In this document: piece by piece, positions 32,898-42,303 of the stretch
How the letters are laid out: the number at the start of each line of letters is the position of its first letter
How positions within the stretch are numbered: the first letter of the stretch is position 1
DNA from: Agromyces sp. Root81
GTDB lineage: Bacteria > Actinomycetota > Actinomycetes > Actinomycetales > Microbacteriaceae
Reading direction: 5' to 3'
Assembly (NCBI RefSeq): GCF_001429165.1
Contig: NZ_LMIR01000004.1
Location: 504,923 to 568,922, forward strand
DNA length: 64,000 bases
Made by a program: the position numbers and the translations under genes
The notes under the pieces: model-generated
Told to the model about the DNA's origin: nothing
The model's database searches: none
The model's input: only the letters and a program-made list of their open reading frames with translations

Positions 32898-33554
32898 GTG
32901 ACCACGCAGCCGATCGATCGCCCCACGACGCCGGCTGAGACGTGGCGCGAGCTGCGACGCGGCAACGAGCGATTCATCACCGGCGAACCGCAGCACCCGC
33001 GTCAAGACGTCGACCACCGCAACTCCCTGGCACGCGGCCAGCGGCCGCTCGTCGCGATCTTCGGATGCAGCGACTCGCGTCTTGCGGCAGAGATCATCTT
33101 CGACGTCGGCCTCGGCGACGCCTTCGTGGTGCGCAACGCCGGCCAGGTCGTCACCGATTCGTCGCTCGGCTCGCTCGAGTACGCCGTCGGCATCCTGAAC
33201 GTCCCGCTCATCCTCGTGCTCGCCCACGACGAGTGCGGCGCCGTGCGCGCCGCCATCGACTCGCAGGCCGCCGACGCCGCTCCGCTGCCGAGGCACATCA
33301 CAGGGCTCGTCGACGCCATCGTGCCCGCCGTCCGCAAGGTCGCCGGCGCACCCGATGGCGCCGCGATCGAGCCCGAGCACGTCGACGCCGGGTTCGTCGG
33401 CCGCGAGCACCTGCGCAACACCGTCACCGGGCTCGTCGAGGGCTCCGAGATGATCAGCGACGCGATCGCAGCGGGTACGCTGGCTATCGTCGGCGCGAAC
33501 TACCGATTGTTCGAAGGTCGCGTCGAGACCGACATCGTCATCGGTCGCATCTGA
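32898..33554 (+). CDS. Beta-class carbonic anhydrase
   Basis: 218-aa zinc enzyme that interconverts CO2 and bicarbonate. Zinc ligands are C-S-D-S-R (Cys near residue 57, with the Asp-Arg dyad) and H-D-E-C (His and Cys near 111-114); [12 protein letters not shown] and a C-terminal V-G-A-N-Y are typical. GTG start 32898, 10 bp after the DUF4245 stop, with AAAGG upstream, so it is likely in the same transcript. It could feed bicarbonate to carboxylases. Confidence 0.92.
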   Translation: MTTQPIDRPTTPAETWRELRRGNERFITGEPQHPRQDVDHRNSLARGQRPLVAIFGCSDSRLAAEIIFDVGLGDAFVVRNAGQVVTDSSLGSLEYAVGILNVPLILVLAHDECGAVRAAIDSQAADAAPLPRHITGLVDAIVPAVRKVAGAPDGAAIEPEHVDAGFVGREHLRNTVTGLVEGSEMISDAIAAGTLAIVGANYRLFEGRVETDIVIGRI

Positions 33555-33613
33555 CGCCGTCACTCGGCATGCCGGCACCGACCGGCACTCGCAGAACCGA
33601 AGGGGAACACACC

Positions 33614-35029
33614 GTGGTGGACAACGCCGCCGACTATCGCATCGAGCACGACACGATGGGCGAGGTGCGGGTCCCCGCATCGGCGCTCTACCGGGCGCAG
33701 ACCCAGCGTGCCGTCGAGAACTTCCCGATCTCGGGCGCGGGCCTCGAGCCCCAGCAGATCCAGGCGCTCGCGCGCATCAAGAAGGCCGCAGCACAGGCGA
33801 ACGCGCAGCTCGGCGTGCTCGACCCGGCCATCGCGAAGGCGATCGAAGACGCCGCCGACGAGGTCATCTCGGGCGTGCACGGCTACGCCGAGCACTTCCC
33901 CGTCGACGTGTACCAGACCGGCTCCGGCACCTCCTCGAACATGAACATGAACGAGGTGCTCGCCACGATCGCGACGGGCAAGCTCGGCAGCGCGGTGCAC
34001 CCCAACGACCACGTGAACGCCTCGCAGTCGTCGAACGACGTCTTCCCGACCTCGGTGCACATCGCGGTCACGGCGGCGCTCATCGACGACCTCATCCCGG
34101 CGCTCGACCACCTCGCCGTCGCCCTCGAGGCGAAGGCCGTCGAGTGGGCCGGCGTCGTGAAGGCCGGCCGCACCCACCTCATGGATGCGACCCCGGTCAC
34201 GCTCGGCCAGGAGTTCGGAGGCTACGCCCGCCAGATCCGCCTCGGCATCGAGCGCGTGCGCACGGCACTCCCCCGCGTTGCCGAGGTCCCGCTCGGCGGC
34301 ACCGCGGTCGGCACCGGCATCAACACCCCGGCCGGGTTCCCGCAGCTCGTCATCTCGCTGCTGCAGAGCGAGACCGAACTGCCGATCACCGAGGCCGCCG
34401 ACCACTTCGAGGCCCAGGCCAACCGCGACGGCCTCGTCGACGCTTCGGGTGCGCTGCGCACGATCGCCGTGAGCCTCACGAAGATCACGAACGACCTCCG
34501 CTGGATGGGTTCCGGCCCGAACACCGGCCTCGGCGAGCTCCGCATCCCCGACCTGCAGCCGGGCTCCTCGATCATGCCTGGCAAGGTCAACCCCGTCGTG
34601 CCCGAGGCCGTGCTCATGGTCTGCGCACGGGTCATCGGCAACGACGCGACGATCGCGTGGGGCGGGGCATCCGGTGCCTTCGAACTCAACGTGCAGATCC
34701 CGGTCATGGGCACGGCGCTCCTCGAGTCGATCCGCCTGCTCTCCAACTCGGTGCGCGTGCTCGCCGACAAGACCATCGACGGTCTCGAGGCCGACGTCGA
34801 GCGCGCAACCGCCCTCGCGGGCATGTCGCCGTCGATCGTGACGCCGCTCAACAAGCTCATCGGCTACGAGGCCGCGGCGAAGATCGCGAAGCACTCGGTG
34901 GCGAAGGGCATCACGGTGCGCGAAGCCGTGATCGAGCTCGGCTACGTCGAGCGCGGCGACCTCACGGTCGAGCAGCTCGACACGGCGCTCGACCTGCTGT
35001 CGATGACGCGCCCGCCGCAGGCGAAGTAA
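33614..35029 (+). CDS. fumC: Class II fumarate hydratase
   Basis: 471-aa fumarase C of the TCA cycle. Signatures: [37 protein letters not shown] and the [11 protein letters not shown] catalytic loop with its mobile serine. Start GTG 33614 has AAGGGG upstream; GTG 33617 is equally readable. It is followed by a strong bidirectional terminator. Confidence 0.96.
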   Translation: MVDNAADYRIEHDTMGEVRVPASALYRAQTQRAVENFPISGAGLEPQQIQALARIKKAAAQANAQLGVLDPAIAKAIEDAADEVISGVHGYAEHFPVDVYQTGSGTSSNMNMNEVLATIATGKLGSAVHPNDHVNASQSSNDVFPTSVHIAVTAALIDDLIPALDHLAVALEAKAVEWAGVVKAGRTHLMDATPVTLGQEFGGYARQIRLGIERVRTALPRVAEVPLGGTAVGTGINTPAGFPQLVISLLQSETELPITEAADHFEAQANRDGLVDASGALRTIAVSLTKITNDLRWMGSGPNTGLGELRIPDLQPGSSIMPGKVNPVVPEAVLMVCARVIGNDATIAWGGASGAFELNVQIPVMGTALLESIRLLSNSVRVLADKTIDGLEADVERATALAGMSPSIVTPLNKLIGYEAAAKIAKHSVAKGITVREAVIELGYVERGDLTVEQLDTALDLLSMTRPPQAK

Positions 35030-35044
35030 TCTCACGAGACTGAT

Positions 35045-35081
35045 CGGATGCCCCGTGCCGAGCCTCGGCACGGGGCATCCG
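35045..35081. terminator. Bidirectional terminator with paired CGGATGCC/GGCATCCG
   Basis: 18-bp perfect stem (35045-35062 with 35064-35081) and almost no loop, between the convergent fumC and phoH genes. The outer 8 bp of each arm are the over-represented octamer. Confidence 0.85.
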
Positions 35082-35097
35082 TCGTCTCTGCCGCCCC

Positions 35098-36444
35098 CTA
35101 CGCCAGCTCGTGCCCGTCGAGCATCTCGGCGACGAGCGCCGCGATGGCCGAGCGCTCCGAGCGGGTGAGCGTGATGTGAGCGAACAGCGGATGCCCCTTC
35201 AGCGTCTCGATCACGCTCGCGACGCCGTCGTGGCGGCCCACGCGCAGGTTGTCGCGCTGGGCGACGTCGTGCGTGAGCACCACGCGCGAGTTCTGGCCGA
35301 TGCGGGAGAGCACCGTGAGCAGCACGTTGCGTTCGAGCGACTGCGCCTCGTCGACGATCACGAACGCGTCGTGCAGCGAGCGCCCGCGGATGTGCGTGAG
35401 CGGCAGCACCTCGAGGATGCCCCGGTCGATGACCTCCTCGAGCACGTTGTCGGAGACCACCGAGCCGAGCGTGTCGAACACGGCCTGGCCCCAGGGGTTC
35501 ATCTTCTCGCCCTGATCGCCCGGCAGGTAGCCGAGCTCCTGGCCGCCGACCGCGTACAGCGGGCGAAACACCATGATCTTCTTGTGCTGCTGCCGTTCGA
35601 GCACGGCTTCGAGACCCGCGCACAGGGCGAGCGCCGACTTGCCGGTGCCGGCCCGGCCGCCGAGCGAGAGGATCCCGATCTCGGGGTCGAGCAGCAGGTC
35701 GATCGCGAGCCGCTGCTCGGCCGAGCGCCCGTGCAGCCCGAAGACCTCGCGGTCGCCGCGCACGAGCCGCACCTCGCGCTCGCCCACGACCCGGCCGAGG
35801 GCCGAGCCCCGATCGGAGTGGATGACGAGACCCGTGTTGATCGGCTGCTCGAGGTCGGCGGGCACCGTCAGATGTTCGTGCTCGTAGAGCTTGGCCATGT
35901 CGTTGGAGCCGAGGTCGAGCTCGGCCATGCCGTTCCAGCCCGAGTCGATCGCGAGCTCGTGCCGGTACTCCGCGGCGTCGAGCCCGATCGACGCGGCCTT
36001 GACGCGCAGCGGCAGGTCCTTCGAGACGACGGTGACGGCGAGGCCGTCGTTGGCGAGGTTCAGCGCGCACGCGAGGATGCGCGAGTCGTTGTCGGAGAGC
36101 CGCAGCCCCGACGGCAGCACGCTCTGGTCGCTGTGGTTCAGTTCCACGCGGAGCGATCCGCCGTCGCCGACGGTGATCGGGAAGTCGAGTCGCTCGTGCT
36201 CGACGCGCAGTTCATCGAGGATGCGCAGGGCCTGACGGGCGAAGTAGCCGATCTCGGGGTCGTTCCGCTTGGCCTCGAGCTCCGTGATCACGACGACGGG
36301 CAGCACCACGGCGTGCTCGTCGAAGCGGAACAGGGCTTTCGGATCGGAGAGCAGCACCGAGGTGTCGAGCACGTACGTGCGCTCCTGCTGTGCTGCTGCG
36401 GCGCCTGCCGCGAGATCGGTCGACTTGGAGGTAGAGAGTGACAC
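35098..36444 (-). CDS. PhoH-family protein with N-terminal PIN domain
   Basis: 448-aa fusion of a PIN nuclease-type domain (residues 20-165: [30 protein letters not shown]) with a PhoH ATPase (250-440: Walker [10 protein letters not shown], Walker [11 protein letters not shown]). Homologous PhoH2 proteins of mycobacteria are RNA helicase/ribonucleases linked to VapBC-type modules; no separate antitoxin gene is visible here. Start is uncertain: GTG 36444 has GGGAGC upstream; an in-frame ATG at 36465 and a longer frame to 36501 also exist. Confidence 0.9.
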   Translation of the reverse strand: MSLSTSKSTDLAAGAAAAQQERTYVLDTSVLLSDPKALFRFDEHAVVLPVVVITELEAKRNDPEIGYFARQALRILDELRVEHERLDFPITVGDGGSLRVELNHSDQSVLPSGLRLSDNDSRILACALNLANDGLAVTVVSKDLPLRVKAASIGLDAAEYRHELAIDSGWNGMAELDLGSNDMAKLYEHEHLTVPADLEQPINTGLVIHSDRGSALGRVVGEREVRLVRGDREVFGLHGRSAEQRLAIDLLLDPEIGILSLGGRAGTGKSALALCAGLEAVLERQQHKKIMVFRPLYAVGGQELGYLPGDQGEKMNPWGQAVFDTLGSVVSDNVLEEVIDRGILEVLPLTHIRGRSLHDAFVIVDEAQSLERNVLLTVLSRIGQNSRVVLTHDVAQRDNLRVGRHDGVASVIETLKGHPLFAHITLTRSERSAIAALVAEMLDGHELA

Positions 36445-36665
36445 GCCAGCTCCCGCCCCGAGCATCAGCTCGGCATTCCGCGCCGGCGGCGAACCTCCCA
36501 CGAGCGGTTCACGAGCCGACTCGATCGGACGACTTGTCCGATGCCACAGACGCTACGACGGTGCCGGCGAATCGGCACGACCGACACGCTGTGCGACACA
36601 CGCCGTTCACCTTCGAGCGGATGCCGCGGCGCACGCCCTCCCGAGAATCGGGCCGCTCGCCGGCC

Positions 36666-37784
36666 TCAGTACGAGGCTGCCGTGCTGTACGACACGAACG
36701 CGGCGCGGAGCATCTCGAGCGTCTCGTCGGAGGTCGCGGCGTGCACCGACAAGCGGATGCGCCCCTGCCGCATGGTCGCCGTGACGCCGTGGTTGTGCAG
36801 CGAGGCGGTGAGCAGGGTGACCTGCTCGGTCGGCGGCTCGAGCACGACGATGCCGGCGCGCTCGCGCTCGTCGCGCGAGGAGACGACGGCGATCGCGAAC
36901 TCGTCGGCGAGCTCGATCGTCTGGCTGACCCGCTCGGCCATGGCGGCGTTGATCGCGCCGACGCCGGCCCTTGCGATCTCCTCGAGGCTCGCGGCGAACC
37001 GGGCCTCGGCGATCGGGTCGGGGTTCGAGATCCGGAAGGCGCGGGCGTCGGGAGCGGGCGGCGGCACCTCGCCCCACGGTTCAGCCTCCTCGGTGCCGCT
37101 GAAGCCGGAGAACACGGGAGTCAACTGGTCGAGCGCACGCGGCGAGAGCGCCATGAAGCCCGTGCCCCACCCGGCACGGCACCATTTGTGCCCGCCGGTC
37201 AGCACGACGTCGGCGACCTCCCACGGTGCGTCGACGACGCCGAAGCCCTGGATCGCGTCGACGATCAGCAGCCGGTCCCCGATGACCTGCCGGATGCCCT
37301 CGATGTCGCACAGGTAGCCGGAGCGCGAGTCGACGAGGCTCACGGCGACGGCCGCGACGTTCGACTCGAGTTGCTCGCGGATCTGCCCGGGGGTCACCTT
37401 GCCGTGATCCGTCTCGAGCCAGACCGGCTGCACCGTGTGCAGGGCCTCCTGCGCACGAACGGCCGCGATGGGCAGGCTCGGGAACTCCTCGGCCGAGAGC
37501 AGCACGCCCCCGGTCAGGCCGAACATCGCGTGCATGATGCCCGTCGTCGTGTTGGGCTGGAAGACGATCTGCTCGGCCGGGAACCCGGTGACCGCCGATG
37601 CCGCTGCACGCACCCGGGTATCCTGCTCGCGGATCTCGTCGAGGCTGCCGTGGCGCGCACGCTGGAGCACCTGGGTGAAGACGAGCGACTCCTCGGCGGC
37701 GGCGGTCGAGAGCGGCCCGACCCGGCCGTAGTCGAGGTATCCGGGTTCCTGGGTGAACCCGGCGGTGAAATCGTCGATGGTCAC
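36666..37784 (-). CDS. Class V aminotransferase-fold PLP enzyme
   Basis: 372-aa PLP enzyme. The cofactor lysine lies in T-G-G-H-K-W-C-R-A-G-W-G, preceded by the D-A-I-Q-G-F-G aspartate region, and the N-terminus has F-P-A-E-Q-I-V-F-Q-P-N-T-T-T-G. It belongs to the cysteine desulfurase/isopenicillin-epimerase-like branch, but the C-terminal active-site cysteine loop of desulfurases is not evident. Substrate unknown. GTG start 37784 with GGGGG upstream. It stands alone between phoH and uppS on the same strand. Confidence 0.85.
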   Translation of the reverse strand: MTIDDFTAGFTQEPGYLDYGRVGPLSTAAAEESLVFTQVLQRARHGSLDEIREQDTRVRAAASAVTGFPAEQIVFQPNTTTGIMHAMFGLTGGVLLSAEEFPSLPIAAVRAQEALHTVQPVWLETDHGKVTPGQIREQLESNVAAVAVSLVDSRSGYLCDIEGIRQVIGDRLLIVDAIQGFGVVDAPWEVADVVLTGGHKWCRAGWGTGFMALSPRALDQLTPVFSGFSGTEEAEPWGEVPPPAPDARAFRISNPDPIAEARFAASLEEIARAGVGAINAAMAERVSQTIELADEFAIAVVSSRDERERAGIVVLEPPTEQVTLLTASLHNHGVTATMRQGRIRLSVHAATSDETLEMLRAAFVSYSTAASY

Positions 37785-37854
37785 GTGTGCGTGCCCCCTT
37801 CTTCGAGGCAGAGGTTGTCGGCGGGCATAGTCTGTCAGACCGGGGTGACGCGAG

Positions 37855-38640
37855 TCATCCGCCGAATCGGCGATGACGCTTCGTGTAGTCGCGGAGGGCC
37901 CGCAGGAAGTCGACCTTGCGCAGGTCGGGCCCGAGCGCCTCGACGAAGTAGAACTCGCTGTGCGCCGACTGCCAGAGCATGAAGTCGCTGAGGCGCTGCT
38001 CCCCCGAGGTGCGGATGACCAGGTCGGGGTCGGGCTGGCCGCCCGTGTAGAGGTGCTGCCCGATGAGGTCCGGCGTCAGTCGCTCGGCGAGGTCTTCGAG
38101 GCTCCGCCCCTCGGCGTGATGCGCGGCGACGATCGAGCGCATCGCGTCGGTGATCTCCTTGCGGCCGCCGTAGCCGACGGCGAGGTTCACGTGCAGGCCG
38201 TGCTTGTCGGCGGTGCGGTGCTCTGCGGCGTCGAGCGCCGCGACGAGCGGCTCGGGCAGGCCGGCATCCGACCCGACGTGCTGCACGCGCCAGTCGCGGT
38301 AGTGCGAGAGCTCTTCGGCGAGCTCGGCGATGATCTCGATCAGGTCGGCGAGCTCGGCGCTCGGCCGGTTGCCGAGGTTGTCGCTCGAGAGCAGGTAGAG
38401 CGTGACCGTCGAGATGCCGGCGTCGTCGCACCATTCGAGGAACTCGCGCATCTTCGCGGCACCGGCGCGATGGCCGTGCGCCGCCGTGTCGTAGCCCAAC
38501 TGCTTCGCCCAGCGCCGATTGCCGTCGATGATCATCGCGACATGGCGCGGCACGGCCGCCGGGTCGAGTCCGCGCCGGAGCCGGTTCTGGTAGAGGCGGT
38601 AGAGAAGGCCGCGACCGAGGGGCTGATCGCTCGTCTGCAC
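37855..38640 (-). CDS. uppS: Polyprenyl diphosphate synthase (UppS family)
   Basis: 261-aa cis-prenyltransferase that builds the undecaprenyl or decaprenyl carrier for peptidoglycan. Motif H-V-A-M-I-I-D-G-N-R-R-W-A-K with the catalytic Asp and G-N-x-R-W-A, then L-L-S-S-D-N, and the C-terminal R-T-S-G-E-Q-R-L-S-D-F and E-F-Y-F-V-E. Start GTG 38640 lies 6 nt after TAGCGT (38652-38647), a leaderless layout. trhA diverges from it, an arrangement common in actinobacteria. Confidence 0.93.
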   Translation of the reverse strand: MQTSDQPLGRGLLYRLYQNRLRRGLDPAAVPRHVAMIIDGNRRWAKQLGYDTAAHGHRAGAAKMREFLEWCDDAGISTVTLYLLSSDNLGNRPSAELADLIEIIAELAEELSHYRDWRVQHVGSDAGLPEPLVAALDAAEHRTADKHGLHVNLAVGYGGRKEITDAMRSIVAAHHAEGRSLEDLAERLTPDLIGQHLYTGGQPDPDLVIRTSGEQRLSDFMLWQSAHSEFYFVEALGPDLRKVDFLRALRDYTKRHRRFGG

Positions 38641-38713
38641 GGGACTACGCTACCCCTCCGACGCATCCGACACTCACAGCCGGCCGTGACCGGCGAGGTC
38701 CTACGCTGTGAGG

Positions 38714-39517
38714 ATGACCTCGAAGCGCCGGCGCGGATCGCACGACACCGCGGCAGAACTCTCCCGCCCCGTCGCGGCGGAGGACCCGGGCGACACTGCC
38801 GTCGCGCGGGGCGACCACGGCCCCGACCTGCCGAACATCCCGCTGCTCGACGATTCGCTCGCGCACCCCGAAGAGGTCAAGCCGACCTGGCGCGGCTGGA
38901 TCCACGCCGGCACCTTCCCGGTCACGATCGTGGCCGGCATCGTGCTCATCGTGCTGGCAGAGGGCGCTCCCGCGAAGTGGGCCTCCGCGGTCTTCGTGCT
39001 CTCATCGATGCTGCTCTTCGGCAACTCCGCGCTCTACCATCGCTTCAACTGGAAGCCGAAGACGAAGCTGATGCTCAAGCGCATCGACCACGCCAACATC
39101 TTCCTGCTGATCGCCGGCACCTACACGCCCCTCGCGGTGCTCGCACTGCCGCCCGACAAGGGCTGGCTACTGCTCGGCGTCGTCTGGGCCGGCGCCCTCG
39201 CGGGCATCGGCTTCCGCGTGTTCTGGATCGGCGCCCCGCGCTGGCTCTACGTGGCGCTCTACCTGCTGCTCGGCTGGGCCGCCGTGATGTACCTCGGCGA
39301 CCTGCTCGCGGCGAACGCCGCGATGATGGTGCTCGTCATGGTCGGCGGACTGCTCTACACGGGCGGCGCCATCGTCTACGGGCTCAAGAAGCCCAACCCG
39401 TGGCCCGGCGTCTTCGGATTCCACGAGATCTTCCACACCTGCACGGTGCTCGCGTTCATGTGCCACTGGACGGCGACGCTGCTCATCGCGATGGCGCCGG
39501 TGTATCACGTCGGTTGA
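38714..39517 (+). CDS. trhA: Hemolysin III family (TrhA/PAQR) membrane protein
   Basis: 267-aa protein with a 60-residue hydrophilic N-terminus and seven predicted helices. Family residues include S-A-L-Y-H-R-F-N-W, R-I-D-H-A-N-I-F-L-L-I-A-G-T-Y-T-P and F-H-E-I-F-H-T-C-T-V (the His/Asp metal-site positions of PAQR hydrolases). Role in membrane lipid homeostasis is suggested for E. coli TrhA. ATG 38714 is 6 nt after TACGCT (38702-38707), so I prefer it to GTG 38708, which directly abuts the hexamer. A 15-bp tandem repeat covers the stop codon. Confidence 0.88.
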   Translation: MTSKRRRGSHDTAAELSRPVAAEDPGDTAVARGDHGPDLPNIPLLDDSLAHPEEVKPTWRGWIHAGTFPVTIVAGIVLIVLAEGAPAKWASAVFVLSSMLLFGNSALYHRFNWKPKTKLMLKRIDHANIFLLIAGTYTPLAVLALPPDKGWLLLGVVWAGALAGIGFRVFWIGAPRWLYVALYLLLGWAAVMYLGDLLAANAAMMVLVMVGGLLYTGGAIVYGLKKPNPWPGVFGFHEIFHTCTVLAFMCHWTATLLIAMAPVYHVG

Positions 39518-39543
39518 GTCCGCGTCGGTTGAGTCCGCGTCGG
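39508..39543. repeat. 15-bp tandem repeat across the trhA stop
   Basis: Two full 15-bp units (39508-39522, 39523-39537) and a 6-bp partial third. The first unit contains the last codons and TGA of trhA; the second repeats them in frame, giving V-G-stop-V-R-V-G-stop. Confidence 0.95.
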
Positions 39544-39565
39544 CCGAACCGCCGCGGGGCGTCGA

Positions 39566-39892
39566 TCAGCGAGCGGATGTCTCGTCGGGATCGTCGTCGG
39601 GCGAACCCGGCTCGGCGGGCGGGAGCGTGCCCGAGGCATCCGTGACCTGACCGTCGGCCTCGGCGATCTCGGCATCGCGCGCCTCGGCCTCGAGCTGCTC
39701 GCGCACCTCGATGCGGTAGTTCGTGCGGCGGATGCGGCGGACCATGTCGAGGATCAGCAGCAGCACGACGACCATGATCAGGAACGTCACGACGAAGCCC
39801 CAGACACCGGGAGTCACCGTGTTGGGGTCGAACTCCTCGTCTTCTGCCAGGAAGGTCAGGGCGGGGACGACGAGCATCGGACTCTCTTTCAC
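39566..39892 (-). CDS. Small single-pass membrane protein
   Basis: 108-aa protein with a short N-terminal part (L-T-F-L-A-E-D-E-E-F-D-P-N-T-V-T-P-G-V-W), one transmembrane helix at about 30-52, then R-R-I-R-R-T-N-Y-R and an acidic Pro/Asp-rich cytoplasmic tail. Conserved-looking but not recognised as a named family. Start could be 39892 or the ATG at 39877. It is convergent with trhA and divergent from DUF4307, in the place where many actinobacteria carry the mycothiol conjugate amidase gene. Confidence 0.65.
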   Translation of the reverse strand: MKESPMLVVPALTFLAEDEEFDPNTVTPGVWGFVVTFLIMVVVLLLILDMVRRIRRTNYRIEVREQLEAEARDAEIAEADGQVTDASGTLPPAEPGSPDDDPDETSAR

Positions 39893-39975
39893 GCTTGCAC
39901 GGGCGAGCTCGGCCCTTCGCTGGGCGCGTTAGGCTTGAATCCAAGCCTAGACGATCGACCTCGAAGGAGCTCGCG

Positions 39976-40386
39976 GTGACCGCGCCCCAGAACGCAGCGC
40001 TCGACGCGCGCTATGGGCGCACCCGAACGCACCGCACCCGCGACCGCGTGCTGCTCATCGGCGGCGCCATCGCCTTCGCGGTCGTGCTCGTCGCGTGGGT
40101 CGTGTGGGCGGGGCTCGACGGCCAGAAGCCGCAGATCGAGGTCACCGACACCGGTCACCGCCTCATCAACGAGGACCGCGCGGTCGAGGTCAGCTGGAAC
40201 CTCTCGGTGCCGCCCGGCAACGACACCGCGTGCGTCGTGCAGGCCCTCAACGAGGATTTCACCGTCGTGGGCTGGAAGGTCATCGACGTTCCGGCCTCGG
40301 AGCGGCACATCCGCAGCCTCACCGAGACCGTGCGCGTCGCGCAGGAGGCCAACACCGGTTTGATTTACGGTTGCTGGCTCACCTAA
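39976..40386 (+). CDS. DUF4307 domain membrane protein
   Basis: 136-aa protein: cytoplasmic N-terminus A-L-D-A-R-Y-G-R-T-R-T-H-R-T-R-D-R, one transmembrane helix (about 27-48) and an extracytoplasmic beta domain with V-S-W-N-L-S-V-P-P-G-N-D-T-A-C-V-V and a second Cys near the end (Y-G-C-W-L-T), which could pair. DUF4307 genes usually neighbour greA and mca in actinobacteria; greA follows here. GTG start 39976 follows GAAGGAG. Confidence 0.85.
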   Translation: MTAPQNAALDARYGRTRTHRTRDRVLLIGGAIAFAVVLVAWVVWAGLDGQKPQIEVTDTGHRLINEDRAVEVSWNLSVPPGNDTACVVQALNEDFTVVGWKVIDVPASERHIRSLTETVRVAQEANTGLIYGCWLT

Positions 40387-40467
40387 CATAGGACATTCGC
40401 TCCGACGTCCGTCGGGGCGACACGTCTATACGGCGTGCAGCTGAGGCTGCACCAGCCGACAAATTGT

Positions 40468-40486
40468 GTATCCGTCAGTCGGATAC
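40468..40486 (+). promoter_or_regulatory. Small inverted repeat in the greA leader
   Basis: GTATCCG-5 nt-CGGATAC, ending 21 nt before the greA ATG. It could be an operator or a short RNA hairpin upstream of the ribosome-binding site; it is too short to be called a riboswitch. Confidence 0.3.
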
Positions 40487-40507
40487 CCATTCACGGGAGT
40501 GTGCATC

Positions 40508-40999
40508 ATGGCGCAGGACGTCACCGTCACCTGGCTCACCCAGGAGGCGTACGACCGCCTCGCGGCGGAACTCGAGCACCTCTCCACCCACGGCCGCGAA
40601 GAGATCGCCAAGCGTATCGAGGCCGCGCGCGAGGAGGGCGACCTCAAGGAGAACGGCGGCTACCACGCCGCCAAAGACGAGCAGGGCAAGATGGAGGCCC
40701 GCATCCGTCAGCTCAAGGAGCTGCTCCGCACCGCCGAGGTCGGCGACGCGCCCCAGTCCACCGGCGTCGTCGAGGCCGGCACCGTCATCACCGCGATCAT
40801 CGCGGGCGACGAGGAGACCTTCCTCATCGGCAGCCGCGAGATCGCGGGCGACTCCGAACTCGATGTCTGGAGCACGCAGAGCCCGCTCGGCGCCGCGATC
40901 CTCGGCCTGAAGATCGGCGAGAAGACCAGCTACACCGCGCCCAACGGCCGCGAGATCGCCGTCGAGGTCACCCGCGTCGAGACCTGGGGCGGCCAGTAG
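40508..40999 (+). CDS. greA: Transcription elongation factor GreA
   Basis: 163-aa GreA. N-terminal coiled coil with Y-D-R-L-A-A-E-L-E-H-L, R-E-E-G-D-L-K-E-N-G-G-Y-H-A-A-K-D-E (the acidic tip D/E that enters the polymerase secondary channel), and a C-terminal domain ending L-G-L-K-I-G-E-K-T-S-Y. It rescues backtracked polymerase by stimulating transcript cleavage. ATG 40508 follows GGGAG; an in-frame upstream ATG at 40466 precedes the inverted repeat and is not family-like. Confidence 0.95.
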   Translation: MAQDVTVTWLTQEAYDRLAAELEHLSTHGREEIAKRIEAAREEGDLKENGGYHAAKDEQGKMEARIRQLKELLRTAEVGDAPQSTGVVEAGTVITAIIAGDEETFLIGSREIAGDSELDVWSTQSPLGAAILGLKIGEKTSYTAPNGREIAVEVTRVETWGGQ

Positions 41000-41018
41000 G
41001 CCCGTCAGCGCTCAGTGC

Positions 41019-41060
41019 GTGAGCACCGGCGGCGACGGATGACCCGTGCCGCCGGTCACT
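41019..41060. terminator. Probable bidirectional terminator of greA and ilvA
   Basis: 9-bp GC stem ACCGGCGGC (41025-41033) with its complement at 41048-41056 and a 14-nt loop, extended by short imperfect pairing outside, between the two convergent genes. It touches the ilvA stop codon. Confidence 0.55.
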
Positions 41061-42303
41061 CGTTGTCGACGACCGGTTCGTAGCCGGCCCGTCGCAGCAC
41101 GTCGACGACCTCGGCGCGATGGTCGGGACCGCGGGTCTCGATCGAGAGCTTGAGCTCGACCTCGGAGATCTGCAGCCCCGAACCGTGCCGCGTGTGCAGC
41201 ACCTCGATGACGTTCGCGTTCGCCTCGGCGAGAAGCTCGGCGATGCGTGCGAGCTGACCAGGGCGATCGGGCATGCCGATGCGGAGGGTGAGGTAGCGAT
41301 CGGAGGCCGCGAGTCCGTGGGCGATCACCCGCTGCATGAGTAGCGGATCGATGTTGCCGCCCGAGAGCATCGCGACGACCGGGCCGTCCGAGGTGATCTG
41401 CCCGGTCATGATCGCGGCGACCGAGACGGCACCGGCCGGTTCGACGACGAGCTTCGCGCGCTCGAGCAGCACGAGGAGCGCCCTCGCGATGTCGTCTTCG
41501 GAGACCGTCACGATCTCGTCGATCGCCTCGCGGATGATCTCGAAGTTCAGCTCGCCCGGCCGGTAGACGGCGATGCCGTCGGCGATCGTCGGCACGACCG
41601 GTACGCGCTGCGGGGATCCGGCCGCGAGCGACGCGACGTAGGGCGCCGCGTTCTCGGCCTGCACGCCGACGACCCGGATCGTGCGCCCGAGCTGGGCGGC
41701 GCGCTGCTTGGCCGCGCTCGCGATGCCAGCGGCGAGCCCGCCGCCGCCGATGGGCACGATGATCGTCGCGACGTCGGGGGTCTGTTCGAGGATCTCGAGT
41801 CCGAGGGTGCCCTGGCCGGCGATCACGTCGGGGTGGTCGAACGGCGGGATGATGACCGCGCCGGTCTCGTCGGCGAACGCCGCGGCCGCTTCGAGCGTCT
41901 CTCCGACCGAGTCCCCGCGGAGCACGACCTCGGCGCCGTAGGCGCGCGTCGCCTCGAGCTTCGGGAGGGCGACGCCAACCGGCATGAAGATCGTGGCGCT
42001 GATGCCGAGCTCGCGAGCGGCGAAGGCGACGCCCTGGGCGTGGTTGCCGGCCGAGGCGGCGACGACGCCGCGCGCCCGCTCCGACTCGGTGAGCGCGGCG
42101 ATGCGGTTGTAGGCGCCGCGGAGCTTGTAGGAGCCGGTGCGCTGCAGGTTCTCGCACTTGAGGTGCACGGGGACGCCGAGCAGCTCGGCGAGGAACCGGG
42201 ACGACTCCATCGGAGTCTGCCGGGCGACGGCCGAGACCACGCCTCGCGCACGCTCGAAGTCGGCCAGGCCCGGCCCGGCGATCGTGGTCGTCAACTCGTT
42301 CAT
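41056..42303 (-). CDS. ilvA: Threonine ammonia-lyase
   Basis: 415-aa PLP enzyme converting threonine to 2-oxobutanoate for isoleucine synthesis. PLP lysine in T-G-S-Y-K-L-R-G-A, S-A-G-N-H-A-Q-G-V-A, and the glycine loop V-P-I-G-G-G-G-L-A-A-G. Residues 335-410 form one ACT domain (L-T-L-R-I-G-M-P-D-R-P-G-Q-L-A-R-I), the short form typical of gram-positives. Start ATG 42303 overlaps the stop of the AI-2E gene (ATGA), so it is translated by coupling; the GAGGAG inside that overlap is very close to the ATG. Confidence 0.94.
   Translation of the reverse strand: MNELTTTIAGPGLADFERARGVVSAVARQTPMESSRFLAELLGVPVHLKCENLQRTGSYKLRGAYNRIAALTESERARGVVAASAGNHAQGVAFAARELGISATIFMPVGVALPKLEATRAYGAEVVLRGDSVGETLEAAAAFADETGAVIIPPFDHPDVIAGQGTLGLEILEQTPDVATIIVPIGGGGLAAGIASAAKQRAAQLGRTIRVVGVQAENAAPYVASLAAGSPQRVPVVPTIADGIAVYRPGELNFEIIREAIDEIVTVSEDDIARALLVLLERAKLVVEPAGAVSVAAIMTGQITSDGPVVAMLSGGNIDPLLMQRVIAHGLAASDRYLTLRIGMPDRPGQLARIAELLAEANANVIEVLHTRHGSGLQISEVELKLSIETRGPDHRAEVVDVLRRAGYEPVVDNE

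Noticed and set aside
33560..36070. 836-codon minus-strand frame antisense to fumC
   Set aside because: Arg/His/Asp-rich translation without motifs; fumC is unambiguous on the plus strand.
37815..37837. TTGTCGGCGGGCATAGTCT-like match to the damage promoter on the plus strand
   Set aside because: The spacer to TAGTCT is too short and no plus-strand gene starts for about 870 bp.
40387..40507. Possible riboswitch in the greA leader
   Set aside because: Only two very short inverted repeats are present (40402-40415 and 40468-40486); nothing resembles a known aptamer.
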